Source: Cordylochernes scorpioides (Eukaryota > Arthropoda > Arachnida > Pseudoscorpiones > Chernetidae). Taken from it: a stretch of 64,000 nt of DNA. The position numbers and the translations under genes are program-made. The stretch is from contig CP092868.1 in assembly GCA_030710605.1 (NCBI GenBank), positions 25,080,821-25,144,820 on the forward strand, written 5' to 3'. Positions 11,256-20,421 of this stretch are shown here, in pieces (positions within the stretch are counted from its first letter, which is position 1; every line of letters begins with the position of its first letter). Under the pieces are notes generated by a model that did no database searches, was not told the origin of the DNA, and saw nothing but the letters and a program-made list of their open reading frames with translations.

Positions 11256-11576
11256 TCAGATGTCTCCATGCATCTCCATCACAGCAGTCGTAATGTTCAT
11301 TATCTTGGATGTGTAAAACTGCTGCTCTGGGTCTATGTCAATTTTCTGCAAGGCTACGACCATTGCTGGGCATGAGAATATGTGAGTAGGTGTTAGTTCC
11401 ACACCAGGACAGTAGTTACATGTCCTATAGGTTTTTGTGCCATCTGGATGTATTGTCATTCCTTTATAGTATTTTGTTCTAAGTCTTGTTATAGTTTTTG
11501 TAATTCTTCTCTCAGAGTTTATTTCACATATTTGATCTTTTCTTATTTTTTGTTTGATTAGCTTGTATTTTGCCAA
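11256..11576 (-). pseudogene. LINE ORF2 C-terminal fragment with zinc knuckle
   Basis: About 106 residues. The segment TRLRTKYYKGMTI is followed by a C-x2-C-x9-H-x4-C knuckle (CNYC...THIFSC) and ends in MEMHGDI. This layout is typical of the C-terminus of jockey/I-type non-LTR retrotransposons, after the RT and RNase H domains. The reverse transcriptase itself is absent, so the fragment cannot act alone. The same C-terminus occurs at 30780-31155 and 51011-51151. Confidence 0.75.
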
Positions 11577-11579
11577 AAT

Positions 11580-12060
11580 AATTTCTATTAATAATAAATA
11601 ATATGCAAAGTTAAATTGGTTACGAATTCATCCTTCTTACTTATTTTAATTACATAACATTAATTTTGTACTATAATGTGATATGAGAAATAAACAAAAA
11701 AAAAAAACTTCAGCATTCCCTTAGCAAACAAAATTAGGAAGTTAAGACGGGGAAGAAGATCTCAAGGTCAGAATCCTAGCGACCAAGGACATATTTGAAG
11801 AACCCCAGGAGACACAAGAATGTCCGTTGTCATGACAACCGCCAAAACGTGGCTAGTCGTCTGCTCAAAAACAAACTTAATGAAAATCTGTCTCCTGTCG
11901 ACAAAGATACTTATTTGCACATCGTTTTTTTTTTTAATTTGCATATTCATGTTGTTTTTCAGTGAAAATTGATATTCTTTTAATGTGAAAGATTTCATCT
12001 GAAAATTAAAAAATCGATTTTTTTTTTTCGAAAAAGTTTACATTCATTTGGCATCTCTAA
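11580..12060. other. AT-rich sequence, nothing recognised
   Basis: No supported feature; homopolymer A and T runs near 11700 and 11925. Confidence 0.45.
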
Positions 12061-12064
12061 AAGG

Positions 12065-12330
12065 TTAATGACATGCTATATTCCATCTAGTTTTCAGTAC
12101 CTAAGTTCGAATCCCGAATTAAATCTTTTTTTTTTTTAGAATTTGATTCAATGGCGCCTCTAAACTTGTACAAGTCTAACTCGACCAGTGAGTGCAAGTA
12201 ACCAAAAAGGACTCTGGCACATTTATAGGTTCAAAATTCGAAATGCTATCTACATGTGTAAAGACATTTGGTGTAGTTTCAGTAAAAGGTATTCGCTAAC
12301 TACTCGGCATGATTATCATGCACACGATCA
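12065..12330 (+). mobile_element. SINE family 1, diverged copy
   Basis: A decayed head with AAGTTCGAATCCCG is followed by a T run, then the body with ACCAGTGAGTGCAAGTAACC and the tail palindrome GCATGATTATCATGC. It abuts the 3' end of an R1-type LINE. Confidence 0.65.
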
Positions 12331-12397
12331 CGCGATATTCCAGCTAGGGATAATTACGTCGATTTACATTTTTTAAACAGAAACAGTTATAAACATA

Positions 12398-12722
12398 CTA
12401 TCCGAATGACCCGGGCAACGCCCGGGTTTTACCCGATTAAATGCTTTTATTCAAATACTATTCGTTACAATTATAAATTGGCGCCGTGGATGTCATTCTT
12501 GTATAATATATAAATGAGTTTTAAAAATTGTAAAAAAAAAGAAATGCATCGGCCGGGAATCGAACCCGGGCCGCCAGCGTGGCAGGCGAGCATTTTACCA
12601 CTGAACTACCGATGCTTATAAGAAATGGCCATATTTGGGTATTTATTCCACTCACAAAAGCACAAAAACGGTGACAGAATTAAGAATTGATTGATGACTC
12701 TGATACTTGTATATTTTAATAA
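12398..12722 (-). mobile_element. Helitron-like insertion carrying a tRNA-Gly
   Basis: Inserted between A and T of the R1 LINE tail (empty site AAACATATTATAC at about 29812). On the minus strand its 3' end is a hairpin CCCGGGCGTTGCCCGGG followed by about 8 nt and ATAG, close to the Helitron 3' rule of hairpin plus CTRR. The 5' end is TT instead of TC, so it is diverged. No Rep or helicase is encoded. Confidence 0.6.
12545..12615 (-). tRNA. tRNA-Gly (anticodon GCC), possibly decaying
   Basis: A 71-nt cloverleaf starting GCATCGGTAGTTCAGTGG, with anticodon loop CTGCCAC, T-arm GGTTCGATTCC and an A discriminator. The acceptor stem GCATCGG/CCGATGC is fully paired. Both pol III boxes are intact and a T-rich stretch follows the 3' end. 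Against the usual animal tRNA-Gly(GCC) I recall, three bases differ: one after the acceptor stem, one breaking a D-stem pair (C-A), and one giving a C-U mismatch in the anticodon stem. It lies inside a Helitron-like insertion, so it may be a captured gene copy that is losing function. Confidence 0.85.
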
Positions 12723-12896
12723 TTATACAAGAAAGTAATCAAAAATAAAAAAGAGAAACAATAATATATATATTAGGAACCTGAACCTTTTAGGTTAGAA
12801 AGATAATCATAAATATATTTACAAAAAAAGTTAACCTATGATGATTCTCTCTGCTATTTACAAATTGATATAGATCTACAACATTATTTAATGTCT

Positions 12897-13288
12897 TAAC
12901 ACAAAGCAATAACGCGCCATCTATACATATAAAATGAAAGGATTTAAAAGCACGAATGTTTCTTTTATACATAATACAAACTACTACTGTCCTTACTGCG
13001 ATGAAAAATCTGATGAATGTAATTCTACTGTCCTATAAGCTTATGTCCATAGTTTTCTTGAAAACCATTTCTGAGATTCTATCCTTCAGTGCTGTGTATA
13101 TAAGCAGAATCGTCCAATACAGTAGTAGAGCTCTGAGAAGCGGTCTGGTGGATTAAATTGGCGAAACCGCTGGGAGGGTTCACCACTGATGAGCCAAGCC
13201 CTCCCAATATATTTTTTCATCGCAGTAAGGGTAGTAGAAGTTTGTATTATGTATAAAAGAAACATTCGTGCTTTTAAATCCTTTCATT
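12897..13288 (+). mobile_element. Foldback element with hammerhead parts, copy 1
   Basis: Bounded by a 13-bp direct repeat TTATTTAATGTCT (12884-12896 and 13289-13301) and absent from the homologous LINE at about 29990. Arms of about 80 bp (from about 12932 and ending 13288; motifs GGATTTAAAAGCACGAATGT and inverse) flank a unique centre. No coding capacity. The long target duplication suggests LINE-type integration rather than cut-and-paste. Confidence 0.75.
13139..13205 (+). ncRNA. Hammerhead ribozyme core strands in non-canonical order
   Basis: Three segments carry the hammerhead core: AGCGGT-C-TGGTG (13139-13150, stem III strand, cleavage-site UC, stem I strand); TTGGC-GAA-ACCGCT (13158-13171, stem II strand, GAA, stem III strand); and CACCA-CTGATGA-GCCAA (13181-13197, stem I strand, CUGAUGA, stem II strand). 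Each pair of stem strands is complementary over at least 5 bp and abuts the core exactly. The canonical chain order is III-UC-I, I-CUGAUGA-II, II-GAA-III; here the last two are swapped, so all three stems cross in a monomer. A separate 7-bp stem GGGAGGG/CCCTCCC (13172-13178 / 13199-13205) encloses the third segment. Activity is unknown. Confidence 0.6.
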
Positions 13289-13330
13289 TTATTTAATGTC
13301 TGTTGCCTAGCGGTAAAGAAGAGTGGGCAT

Positions 13331-13362
13331 GATTATCATGGCGGTGTCATGTATACTTGGGA
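13331..13362 (+). mobile_element. SINE family 1 tail fragment
   Basis: CATGATTATCATGG and GTCATGTATACTTGGG match the family-1 tail, joined directly to the broken end of the R1 LINE. Confidence 0.5.
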
Positions 13363-13489
13363 TCAATACACTTTATGCATTCGTTCTAGATCTCTTTGTA
13401 AAACTGACATTCTTCTAATATCAAAGTCGATTTTTTTTTATTTCTGAGTTAAAAAAACAGGTTCATTACTTTCATCCAGATAAAAAAGA

Positions 13490-13535
13490 GAAGTCAACGT
13501 TTCGGGCGTCTATTATGTCATAATTAATAACGATG
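13490..13535 (-). other. Decayed Penelope-type hammerhead-like motif
   Basis: On the minus strand TGACATAATAGACGCCCGAAACGTTGAC resembles the stem-GAAAC-GTC part of the motif at 722, split here for length: TGACATAATAGACG then CCCGAAACGTTG. The CTGATGA segment is not clear. Confidence 0.35.
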
Positions 13536-13720
13536 TCACACAGCATGGTACTGGCCAATTAGCTCCCTCGATATGTATTTCTGCTGTCTCATTAGGAAGT
13601 TATGGCTAGGCGAATCACCTTCTTATTCTAACTTTGACGTCTATTTTGACGGGAGAGGCGACCTATGTAATTTTAGATCTTCTTATTCATTTCTTCTCCT
13701 GAAGAAACTCCAATAGAGAA

Positions 13721-14000
13721 TACACCAATACCTCGCTTTGCGTCGTTTCGTTTTGCGTTTTTTTTCGAAGTTGCGTCGCTGCTTAATTTTTACTGATTTT
13801 CACTGTGCGTCGTTAGATTTTCGAAGTTGCGTTGTTTTGGATTCGAGTCTTTAATTTTTTTTTTGAATTTTTTTTCCCTTAAAATATGGCAACACCTTTG
13901 TTTTTGATTGCGCCTTCACATATTTTCACTTTGCGTCGTTTCAATTTGCGTCGTGTTTTTTTTGGAACGTAACCCCGACGCAAAGCGAGGTATGGGTGTA
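13721..14000. mobile_element. MITE with CCTCGCTTTGCGTCG termini
   Basis: Inverted ends TACACC-ATACCTCGCTTTG and CAAAGCGAGGTATGGGTGTA flank a T-rich interior that repeats TTGCGTCG several times. Outer TA dinucleotides suggest TA target duplication and a pogo/Tc1-type mechanism. Confidence 0.75.
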
Positions 14001-14334
14001 CCTGGATTGAAGAAGAAATACATGTCGGGGAGAAAAGCTTATTTTTATAATATAATAGACTCATTCTGGAATCATTAATTTTAAATAGCAATAGTAATAT
14101 AAACTGAAGAATTGAAATACTACAGCAACACACACAACGAAGATAAATCCATAGTTCTTTATTTAGATGTAGGTTATAGATTCTTCTGTTTTCCTTTTTA
14201 TATATAGTTTCCCGTAAATTATGGGAGAACGTAGAAAAACATTGGACACTCAGCAAAAAGAAAGAAAAAATATTATGTTTATAAATTAATAAAAAGAATG
14301 GGGTTCAAGATGGAGAGGCATAACACCGCTGGAA

Positions 14335-15435
14335 AACAGAATCTGTTCAAGAGAAGAGAGAAACTCAAGAAGATATCTGCAATATGGGTTGCCTCTCGTA
14401 GATTCCATCTTTAATTATTTCAAGACCAGATATTGCCTCCAAGAAGAGTTCCATCCCTGATGGCACAGAATCATGGCGTCAGACCTTGAACTTACTGCAA
14501 AATAGAATCTGCTCAAGAACAGCGAAACTCAAGAAGAAATCTGCAATGGGTTGTTTCTCGTAGATTCAATCTTTAATTATCTTAAGACCAGATAATTCAT
14601 CCAAGTAGAGTTCAATCCTTGATGGCACAGAATCATGGCGTCAGACCTTGAACTTGCTGGAAAACAGAATCTTTTCAAGAGTATATAAATTCAAGAAGAA
14701 ATCTGCAATATGGGTTGCCTCTCTTAGATTCAATCTTTAGTTATCTCAAGACCAGATAATTCCTCCAAGAAGGGTTCAATCCCTGATGGCACATCAAGCA
14801 TAGAATCATGACACCAGGCTTTGAACTTTCTGGGAAACACAGAATCTGCTCAAGAGCATATAAACTCAAGAAGATATATGCAATGGGTTGTTTTTCTCAT
14901 AGATTCAATCTTTAATTATCTCAAGACCAGAGAATTCCTCCAAGAAGGGTTCCATCTTTGATGGCACGTCAAGCATAGAATCATGGCACCAGGCTTTAAA
15001 CTTGCTGCAAAACAGAATCTTCTCAAGAGAGAGAAACTCAAGAGGGTATCCAGTTGGTCTCGAGGACCACGCCATTACCATCTCCTCAGCGGCGAAGTAC
15101 GCGATCTACGTATTCTTCGTAGATTGCGAAATGCGTGGTGTCGCTGGAGACCCACTGGCGATTCTCCACCAAACTCTGCAGCGCTGGCAGAGGCGCCATA
15201 TTCATTGTACATAGTGTTTATAATGCATTTTTTTAAATAGTGCAGACTGTGCACTTTGCATGTATTGACAAGATGTCAATAAAATTATTTTAATTGTCAA
15301 TGGCAAGAGGTATGTCGCAATGGGTTGTCTCTCGTAGATTCAATCTTTTATTATCTCAAGACCAGATAATTCCTCCAAGAAGAAGGGTCCATCCCTGATG
15401 GCACAGAATCATGGCGTCAGACCTTGAACTTGCCA
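14335..15435. repeat. Satellite of about 170 bp, five to six copies
   Basis: Units start near 14340, 14508, 14667, 14842 and 15016 (motifs CTCAAGACCAGATAATTCC, TGATGGCACAGAATCATGG). The last unit is split by the insertion at 15050-15303. Confidence 0.85.
15050..15303 (+). mobile_element. Short retroelement inserted in the 170-bp satellite
   Basis: Flanked by near-identical CAAGAGGGTAT / CAAGAGGTAT. It ends in the hairpin ATTGAC-aagat-GTCAAT overlapping AATAAA. The interior segment GAAATGCGTGGTGTCGCTGG recurs on the minus strand at 46268-46355. An 85-residue frame crosses it but has no recognised domain. SINE-like or an extreme 5'-truncated LINE. Confidence 0.65.
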
Positions 15436-15689
15436 GTCACATTGTTCAACGCTGATTGGACAGATAACAGATGACGTCATCGTGACGTGTTCAGATAGCG
15501 GTTGATACGCCAACTCAAGATAACAGCTCTGAAACATAAACTTTGATCCCAACTTTTTAAGCAAATGTCACATCTCACTTGAATACATTTACATTAAACA
15601 ACCGTGTATAGGTACTAGGCTCATTCAGACCATTTTGATAATGTTTTCCTCATTATTCCATCGATGTTAGATTTGTACCATTCTGTGTA

Positions 15690-15917
15690 TACAATATATA
15701 ATGCGGCTTGTGATTGTAAAACGACATTTTAAAACTATTCCGCATGTGTTTCTTTTTAACGAAAAATCAAAATGTATTTCAAGGAGAAATAACGATTATT
15801 TCTAACCTTTGGGATGAGGTATGAAAGGGTGAATTGTGAAGAGTAATGATAAACGGAAAAATAAAAGTGTCCAGTTAAAAAGAAACACATGCGAAATAGT
15901 TTTAAAATGTCGTTTCA
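15690..15917 (-). mobile_element. tRNA-SINE body with snapped-back end
   Basis: Matches the body of the elements at 55720-56140 (AACGATTATTTCTAACC, GTGAAGAGTAATGATAAACG) up to GTCCAG, where the tRNA should start. Instead the sequence turns back: about 15876-15917 is an inverted copy of 15721-15760. The tRNA-like head is missing. Confidence 0.65.
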
Positions 15918-16712
15918 CATTCTGTGTATTTTTATGGTTGTTTCAAACTTACAGAAGAGTCAATTCTAATAACTATCAGAGTTCAAAGGCAAGAGTACTA
16001 TTCTTTATTAAAAAAGAAATTGCAATAAATAATATATAAAAAAGATAAATCCTTTCACAATATACCTTTTATATAGGTTCTTATTTTTGTTCGGTAGAAG
16101 GCAAGAAATACGCGAAAATTCGTATAAACTAATATAAACTGTCCATTAACTTCCGATCTAAGGGAAGAAAACCAACTTACCTGACAAATACAAAACAAGT
16201 TGTTTACACACAATAAAGACCTATACATCAAGTTTAATAGATTCTTCAAGCTGTATATTTTAAGGTGAAAGTATTGACTGTACATATTTCAAGCTACTAT
16301 TTCTAATTACTATATACAAAATTTGATATCGAATGTGTAATTTGCGTGCTTCCCAATGTTCAATTATGTTCATTTCACAATAATTTGATTTGTATATAAT
16401 TTCAGATTTACACGCAATTATCCTAATTGTGGATATGACGTGTCTCTGCAACAAATAAATAAATAAATTAACCTTACAATAATATTCTTTGTCTAATGAT
16501 TTTCTTCTTTTGATAATACAAGTATACTGCTTTAAATTGTACAACACGTCTTGGAGATGAGTTTTTTTTTCATTTTTATTGCAATCTTAAGTAGTTTCAG
16601 GCATTAGAATCCTTCTACTGGAGTGAAAAAAAGAATAATAATTCCTTATTGTTCATTTTTGTACTCTTGTAGATATGCAATAATTATCGAAAACTTAAGA
16701 TTTTGATAAAAA
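15918..16712. other. AT-rich, no gene recognised
   Basis: A GGTAGAAGGCAAGAAATACGCG motif near 16092 followed by GAAAATTCG resembles the 3' motif seen at 37860 and 62263 (CTGTAGAAGG...CGAAAGCT), perhaps a Penelope-like remnant. Otherwise nothing is supported. Confidence 0.35.
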
Positions 16713-16723
16713 TGAATAGAAAC

Positions 16724-17147
16724 ATGAACACACTGATGGTTGATCAGGGTCTCTCCCTCGGTTTATATAAATTCTACAAGGCCGCAGTCAATGTCCGTTG
16801 GAGAATAATGGATTCGCCGAATGTCGTGGTTTGCTTGGAGGAAGAAGGCGAAGATTGAACGCGGCTGATTCCACACTAGCCCTCTCAATGATATCCTAAC
16901 CTTGACATATTCTAAACATTGGTACTTTAATTTAAATATTTAATCATGTATGGTTCCTTTTGCTCTGTATGTTTATTTTTGTATATATGGTTATAATTTT
17001 TTTGTTTGTTTTTTCTTTCTTCTCTCTTTCCTTATTACTTCATGTATTCTAGTTTTTACTTTTGAAATATCTTCCTTTGCTAAATCCTGTAGAGGGGAAT
17101 CATGTATAGGGCTGGATGCCCCAATAATAAAGGCTTGTGTGTGTGTG
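16724..17147 (+). mobile_element. 5'-truncated LINE 3' end with (TG)n tail
   Basis: Flanked by an 11-bp repeat TGAATAGAAAC (16713-16723 and 17148-17158). The 3' end has GGGGAATCATGTATA, hairpin GGGC...GCCC, AATAATAAAGG and (TG)n. Confidence 0.8.
16745..16858 (+). pseudogene. C-terminal fragment of a LINE ORF
   Basis: 37 codons ending in a TGA, reading QGLSLGLYKFYKAAV through LEEEGED. It runs in from the truncated 5' edge of the insertion, so it is the end of a longer ORF2. The family cannot be fixed from this length. Confidence 0.55.
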
Positions 17148-17260
17148 TGAATAGAAACGCATATCCAGAAACCTATTGTATCATTTAATTCATATACAAG
17201 AGATACAAGAGATATATATTGCTCCAGGTGATAATTATCCAATTTATCTAAAAAGACAAA

Positions 17261-17424
17261 GGTTGCCTCTCCCGTCAAAACCAGACGCCATCTATTGACC
17301 ATCGCCGCAAACTAGCGGCCTCAGGTTGGTAACAAAGCCATAACACCAGCTTTGGCAAACTGAAAAGCGTCCACCTAGAGACCATGGTCTGATTTTGACG
17401 TCTATTTTGACGGGAGAGGCGACC
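17261..17424. mobile_element. Foldback element, GGGAGAGGC termini
   Basis: Left arm GGTTGCCTCTCCCGTCAAAA and right arm TTTTGACGGGAGAGGCGACC are inverted copies, with TAGTTTGCGGC-type sequence inside. Related copies: 45744-45990 and a lone arm near 13630-13660. Confidence 0.7.
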
Positions 17425-17770
17425 TTTGTCTCTTTAGATCAATATCCTCCCGGCAAAATTTCCATCTATCCAATTTATGATAAACCTATTTACTCTGTTT
17501 TATTTACTTACAAAGTAAATAAAGGAAACGTATTGTGAAAGGACTTATCTTTTATATATATGAGTACTTTAGGTGTTACCACGTAACACAGATAAGAAGA
17601 GCCAAAAAGGGTCCAGAGAGAGAAAATATGGTTTTACGAGCTACAAGCCAAATGATTGTCCAGGAGAATTACCATATGGCTATAGACACAAAAAAACAGG
17701 ATTGCACATATGATAAGAATCTGATTAATAAAAACAAATTCATTTGGGGAACATCATCAGCGAATATGAT

Positions 17771-18843
17771 TCTTGTATAAAACTTGTATAAATCTTGTAT
17801 AAATTTCTTGTATAAATCTTGTATAAATTTCTTGTATAAATTTCTTGTATAAATTTCTTGTATAAATCTTGTATAAATTTCTTGTATAAATCTTGTATAA
17901 ATTTCTTGTATAAATCTTGTATAAATTTCTTGTATAAATCTTGTATAAATTTCTTGTATAAATTTCTTGTATAAATCTTGTATAAATTTCTTGTATAAAT
18001 CTTGTATTAATTTCTTGTATAAATCTTGTATAAATTTCTTGTATAAATCTTGTATAAATTCTTGTATAAATTTCTTGTATAAATCTTGTATAAATTTCTT
18101 GTATAAATCTTGTATAAATTTCTTGTATAAATCTTGTATAAATTTCTTGTATAAATCTTGTATAAATTTCTTGTATAAATTTCTTGTATAAATCTTGTAT
18201 AAATTTCTTGTATAAATCTTGTATAAATTTCTTGTATAAATTTCTTGTATAAATCTTGTATAAATTTCTTGTATAAATCTTGTATAAATTTCTTGTATAA
18301 ATCTTGTATAAATTTCTTGTATAAATCTTGTATAAATTTCTTGTATAAATTTCTTGTATAAATCTTGTATAAATTTCTTGTATAAATCTTGTATAAATTT
18401 CTTGTATAAATTTCTTGTATAAATCTTGTATAAATTTCTTGTATAAATCTTGTATAAATTTCTTGTATAAATTTCTTGTATAAATCTTGTATAAATTTCT
18501 TGTATAAATTTCTTGTATAAATTTCTTGTATAAATCTTGTATAAATTTCTTGTATAAATTTCTTGTATAAATCTTGTATAAATTTCTTGTATAAATTTCT
18601 TGTATAAATTTCTTGTATAAATCTTGTATAAATTTCTTGTATAAATTTCTTGTATAAATTTCTTGTATAAATCTTGTATAAATTTCTTGTATAAATCTTG
18701 TATAAATTTCTTGTATAAATTTCTTGTATAAATCTTGTATAAATTTCTTGTATAAATTTCTTGTATAAATCTTGTATAAATTTCTTGTATAAATCTTGTA
18801 TAAATTTCTTGTATAAATTTCTTGTATAAATTTCTTGTATAAA
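17771..18843. repeat. Two-unit minisatellite (11 and 13 bp)
   Basis: About 85 units of TATAAATCTTG (11 bp) or TATAAATTTCTTG (13 bp), with a single 12-bp form near 18057. Within the array the 11-bp unit is never doubled; 13-bp units come in runs of one to three. The 282-residue minus-strand frame exists only because no frame of either unit contains a stop on that strand. Confidence 0.95.
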
Positions 18844-18849
18844 ACTATT

Positions 18850-18987
18850 GGACATGCGTCGGACCAGGAGGCTGTTGTTGGGTGCTGCGCTGCCTGGAGT
18901 ATAGGAGCTCCATCTATGCTTCCTTTCTTCCTGTGGTGAATCTGTATAAGACCGGTGGTCTTAATAAAGCTTTGTGTGTGTGTGTAT
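18850..18987 (+). mobile_element. Short LINE 3' end with (TG)n tail
   Basis: GAATCTGTATAAGACCGGTG then GTCTTAATAAAGC and a (TG)n tail: hairpin AAGAC-cggtg-GTCTT abuts AATAAA. Directly follows the minisatellite. Confidence 0.65.
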
Positions 18988-19027
18988 AAATATTTTTACA
19001 GTAAGTTCTGTAGAGGTATTATGTGAT

Positions 19028-19130
19028 AATACATCCATGGACAAAATTTAAGGAAGTGGAATTTTTTATGTTGCCGGTCATAGGTTTTTTTTTTTTAAGG
19101 AGACAGGCAAATTTTGTTCACACTTTGTTA
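19028..19130 (+). mobile_element. Mariner-like MITE, left end only
   Basis: ACATCCATGGACAAAATTTA and TTGTTCACACTTTGTTATCTC match the left part of the family; the right end is missing, and an unrelated 3' end with an (ATTG)n tail follows (19140-19227). Confidence 0.55.
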
Positions 19131-19254
19131 TCTCGTATGTGTTTTATTAAAAAAAAAAACAATGAATGCAGACAACCTCTATCTTCAAAAATTAAAGATT
19201 TTAATAAAGGTATTGATTGATTGATTGATATTTATGTATATATATATATATATA

Positions 19255-19850
19255 CTAGCGGATGTGTACCCGGCTTCGCCCGGGTTTTTTCCGAGTGAAA
19301 GTTTGCCTAACCAATATTATTGATAATAATATTCTGGAACACACAGAATATTATGATAATAATATTTGTTACATTATATATTTATAAAATATATAAAATA
19401 TATTTTTCGAGCAAATATATGCTCTCTCTCTACTGAATAGATTTTTAAAAATATATATATAAATAAAAATATCTAGAGATATATTACATGATCTTAGCCA
19501 AAATGCCGAGAAACGATATTTTATATATAGAGATGACCTGGGCTCGTGTATCTTCTGCTCGAGTGAATGTTCCGCTGGTAGTTTTTGTTCCTGCCTACTA
19601 AAATTATTATCTGGCTTCGCCCGTGGTCTGCTTTAGTGAATATTCCCCTAAAGAATTTTGTTTATGTCAATCAAGCATGATACAGCAATATTGTCATAAT
19701 CATTTCTGACTAAAAAATAATTGTTGCTCAGTACTTGGTTAATTTTTCTTGGTTAAAAGTGCGACAAAAAGCTCTTCCAGATTTAACTCTCTGTCCTGTT
19801 CAAATTTCAGCGAGATTAGTTATATATTGAGGGGTGCATAGCGGACAAAC

Positions 19851-19891
<41 letters not shown>

Positions 19892-20244
19892 CCCGGCTTC
19901 GCCCGGTTTTTGCCCGAGTAAAAGTTTGCCTAACAAACCTTTGTTAAAACGATTCTAGCAAACATACAATCCCTACTGAAACAATACTTGTCCATACTCT
20001 CGATAATTTGAAAATTTTCCCGGTCCATTGAAAAATACTCGATAAGTTGAAAAAATTCAGTATTAATTGGTCCACTCGGTATTTTGAAGTTGAAGAAATA
20101 GTATCTTGCCAAAAACGAAGATTTGTAAATAGCTGTATATGGCGAATGTTCACGGCTTCGCCCAGTTTTTACCCGAGTAAAAGTTTGCCTAACGAACATT
20201 TGTTAAAACGATTCTAGAAAACATTCAATCTACCTATATATAGA
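19255..20244 (-). mobile_element. Non-autonomous Helitron cluster
   Basis: On the minus strand the outermost 3' end is hairpin CCCGGGCGAAGCCGGG, a short spacer and CTAG, followed by T. A 5' end TCTATATATAG preceded by A lies at 20244. Two further GGCTTCGCCC-type 3' termini inside (about 19890 and 20152) indicate nested or tandem copies. No Rep/helicase coding. Confidence 0.6.
19483..19518 (-). ncRNA. U2 snRNA-like 5' segment
   Basis: The minus strand reads ATCGTTTCTCGGCATTTTGG then CTAAGATCATGTA. The start of U2 snRNA is very similar (stem I and the following CTAAGATCA), with about three differences. Similarity fades after GATCATGTA and no Sm site is seen, so this is a fragment. It lies inside the Helitron cluster. 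Confidence 0.5.
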
Positions 20245-20421
20245 TTTATTAACATAAAATATTGTTATATGCGTTTAAATATATTTTCGAAACATAAATT
20301 TTTGAAAACATTTATTATATTTTAAATAAGATATTGTCACTTCTGTGAATTTGATAATTAATTATTTCTTTTTTTATCAATGAATTATATAAATTAATTT
20401 AATAATTCATTTTTGTTATCA

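Larger units (their letters stand above)
12333..13330 (-). mobile_element. R1-type LINE 3' fragment, interrupted twice
   Basis: The minus-strand sequence matches the LINE tail at 29748-30110 in three blocks: 12333-12397, 12723-12896 and 13289-13330. The 3' end carries the hairpin TTATCCC...GGAATA. Coding remnants read LNNVVDLYQFVNSREN. The 29.8 kb copy shows uninterrupted sequence at both breakpoints, so it serves as an empty-site reference for the two insertions. Confidence 0.75.

Noticed and set aside
12545..12720. Assuming the Helitron boundary is exact
   Set aside because: The 5' terminus reads TT, not TC, so I keep the call at moderate confidence.
18007..18855. 282-residue minus-strand frame
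   Set aside because: Pure product of the 11/13-bp minisatellite, whose minus strand lacks stops in all frames.
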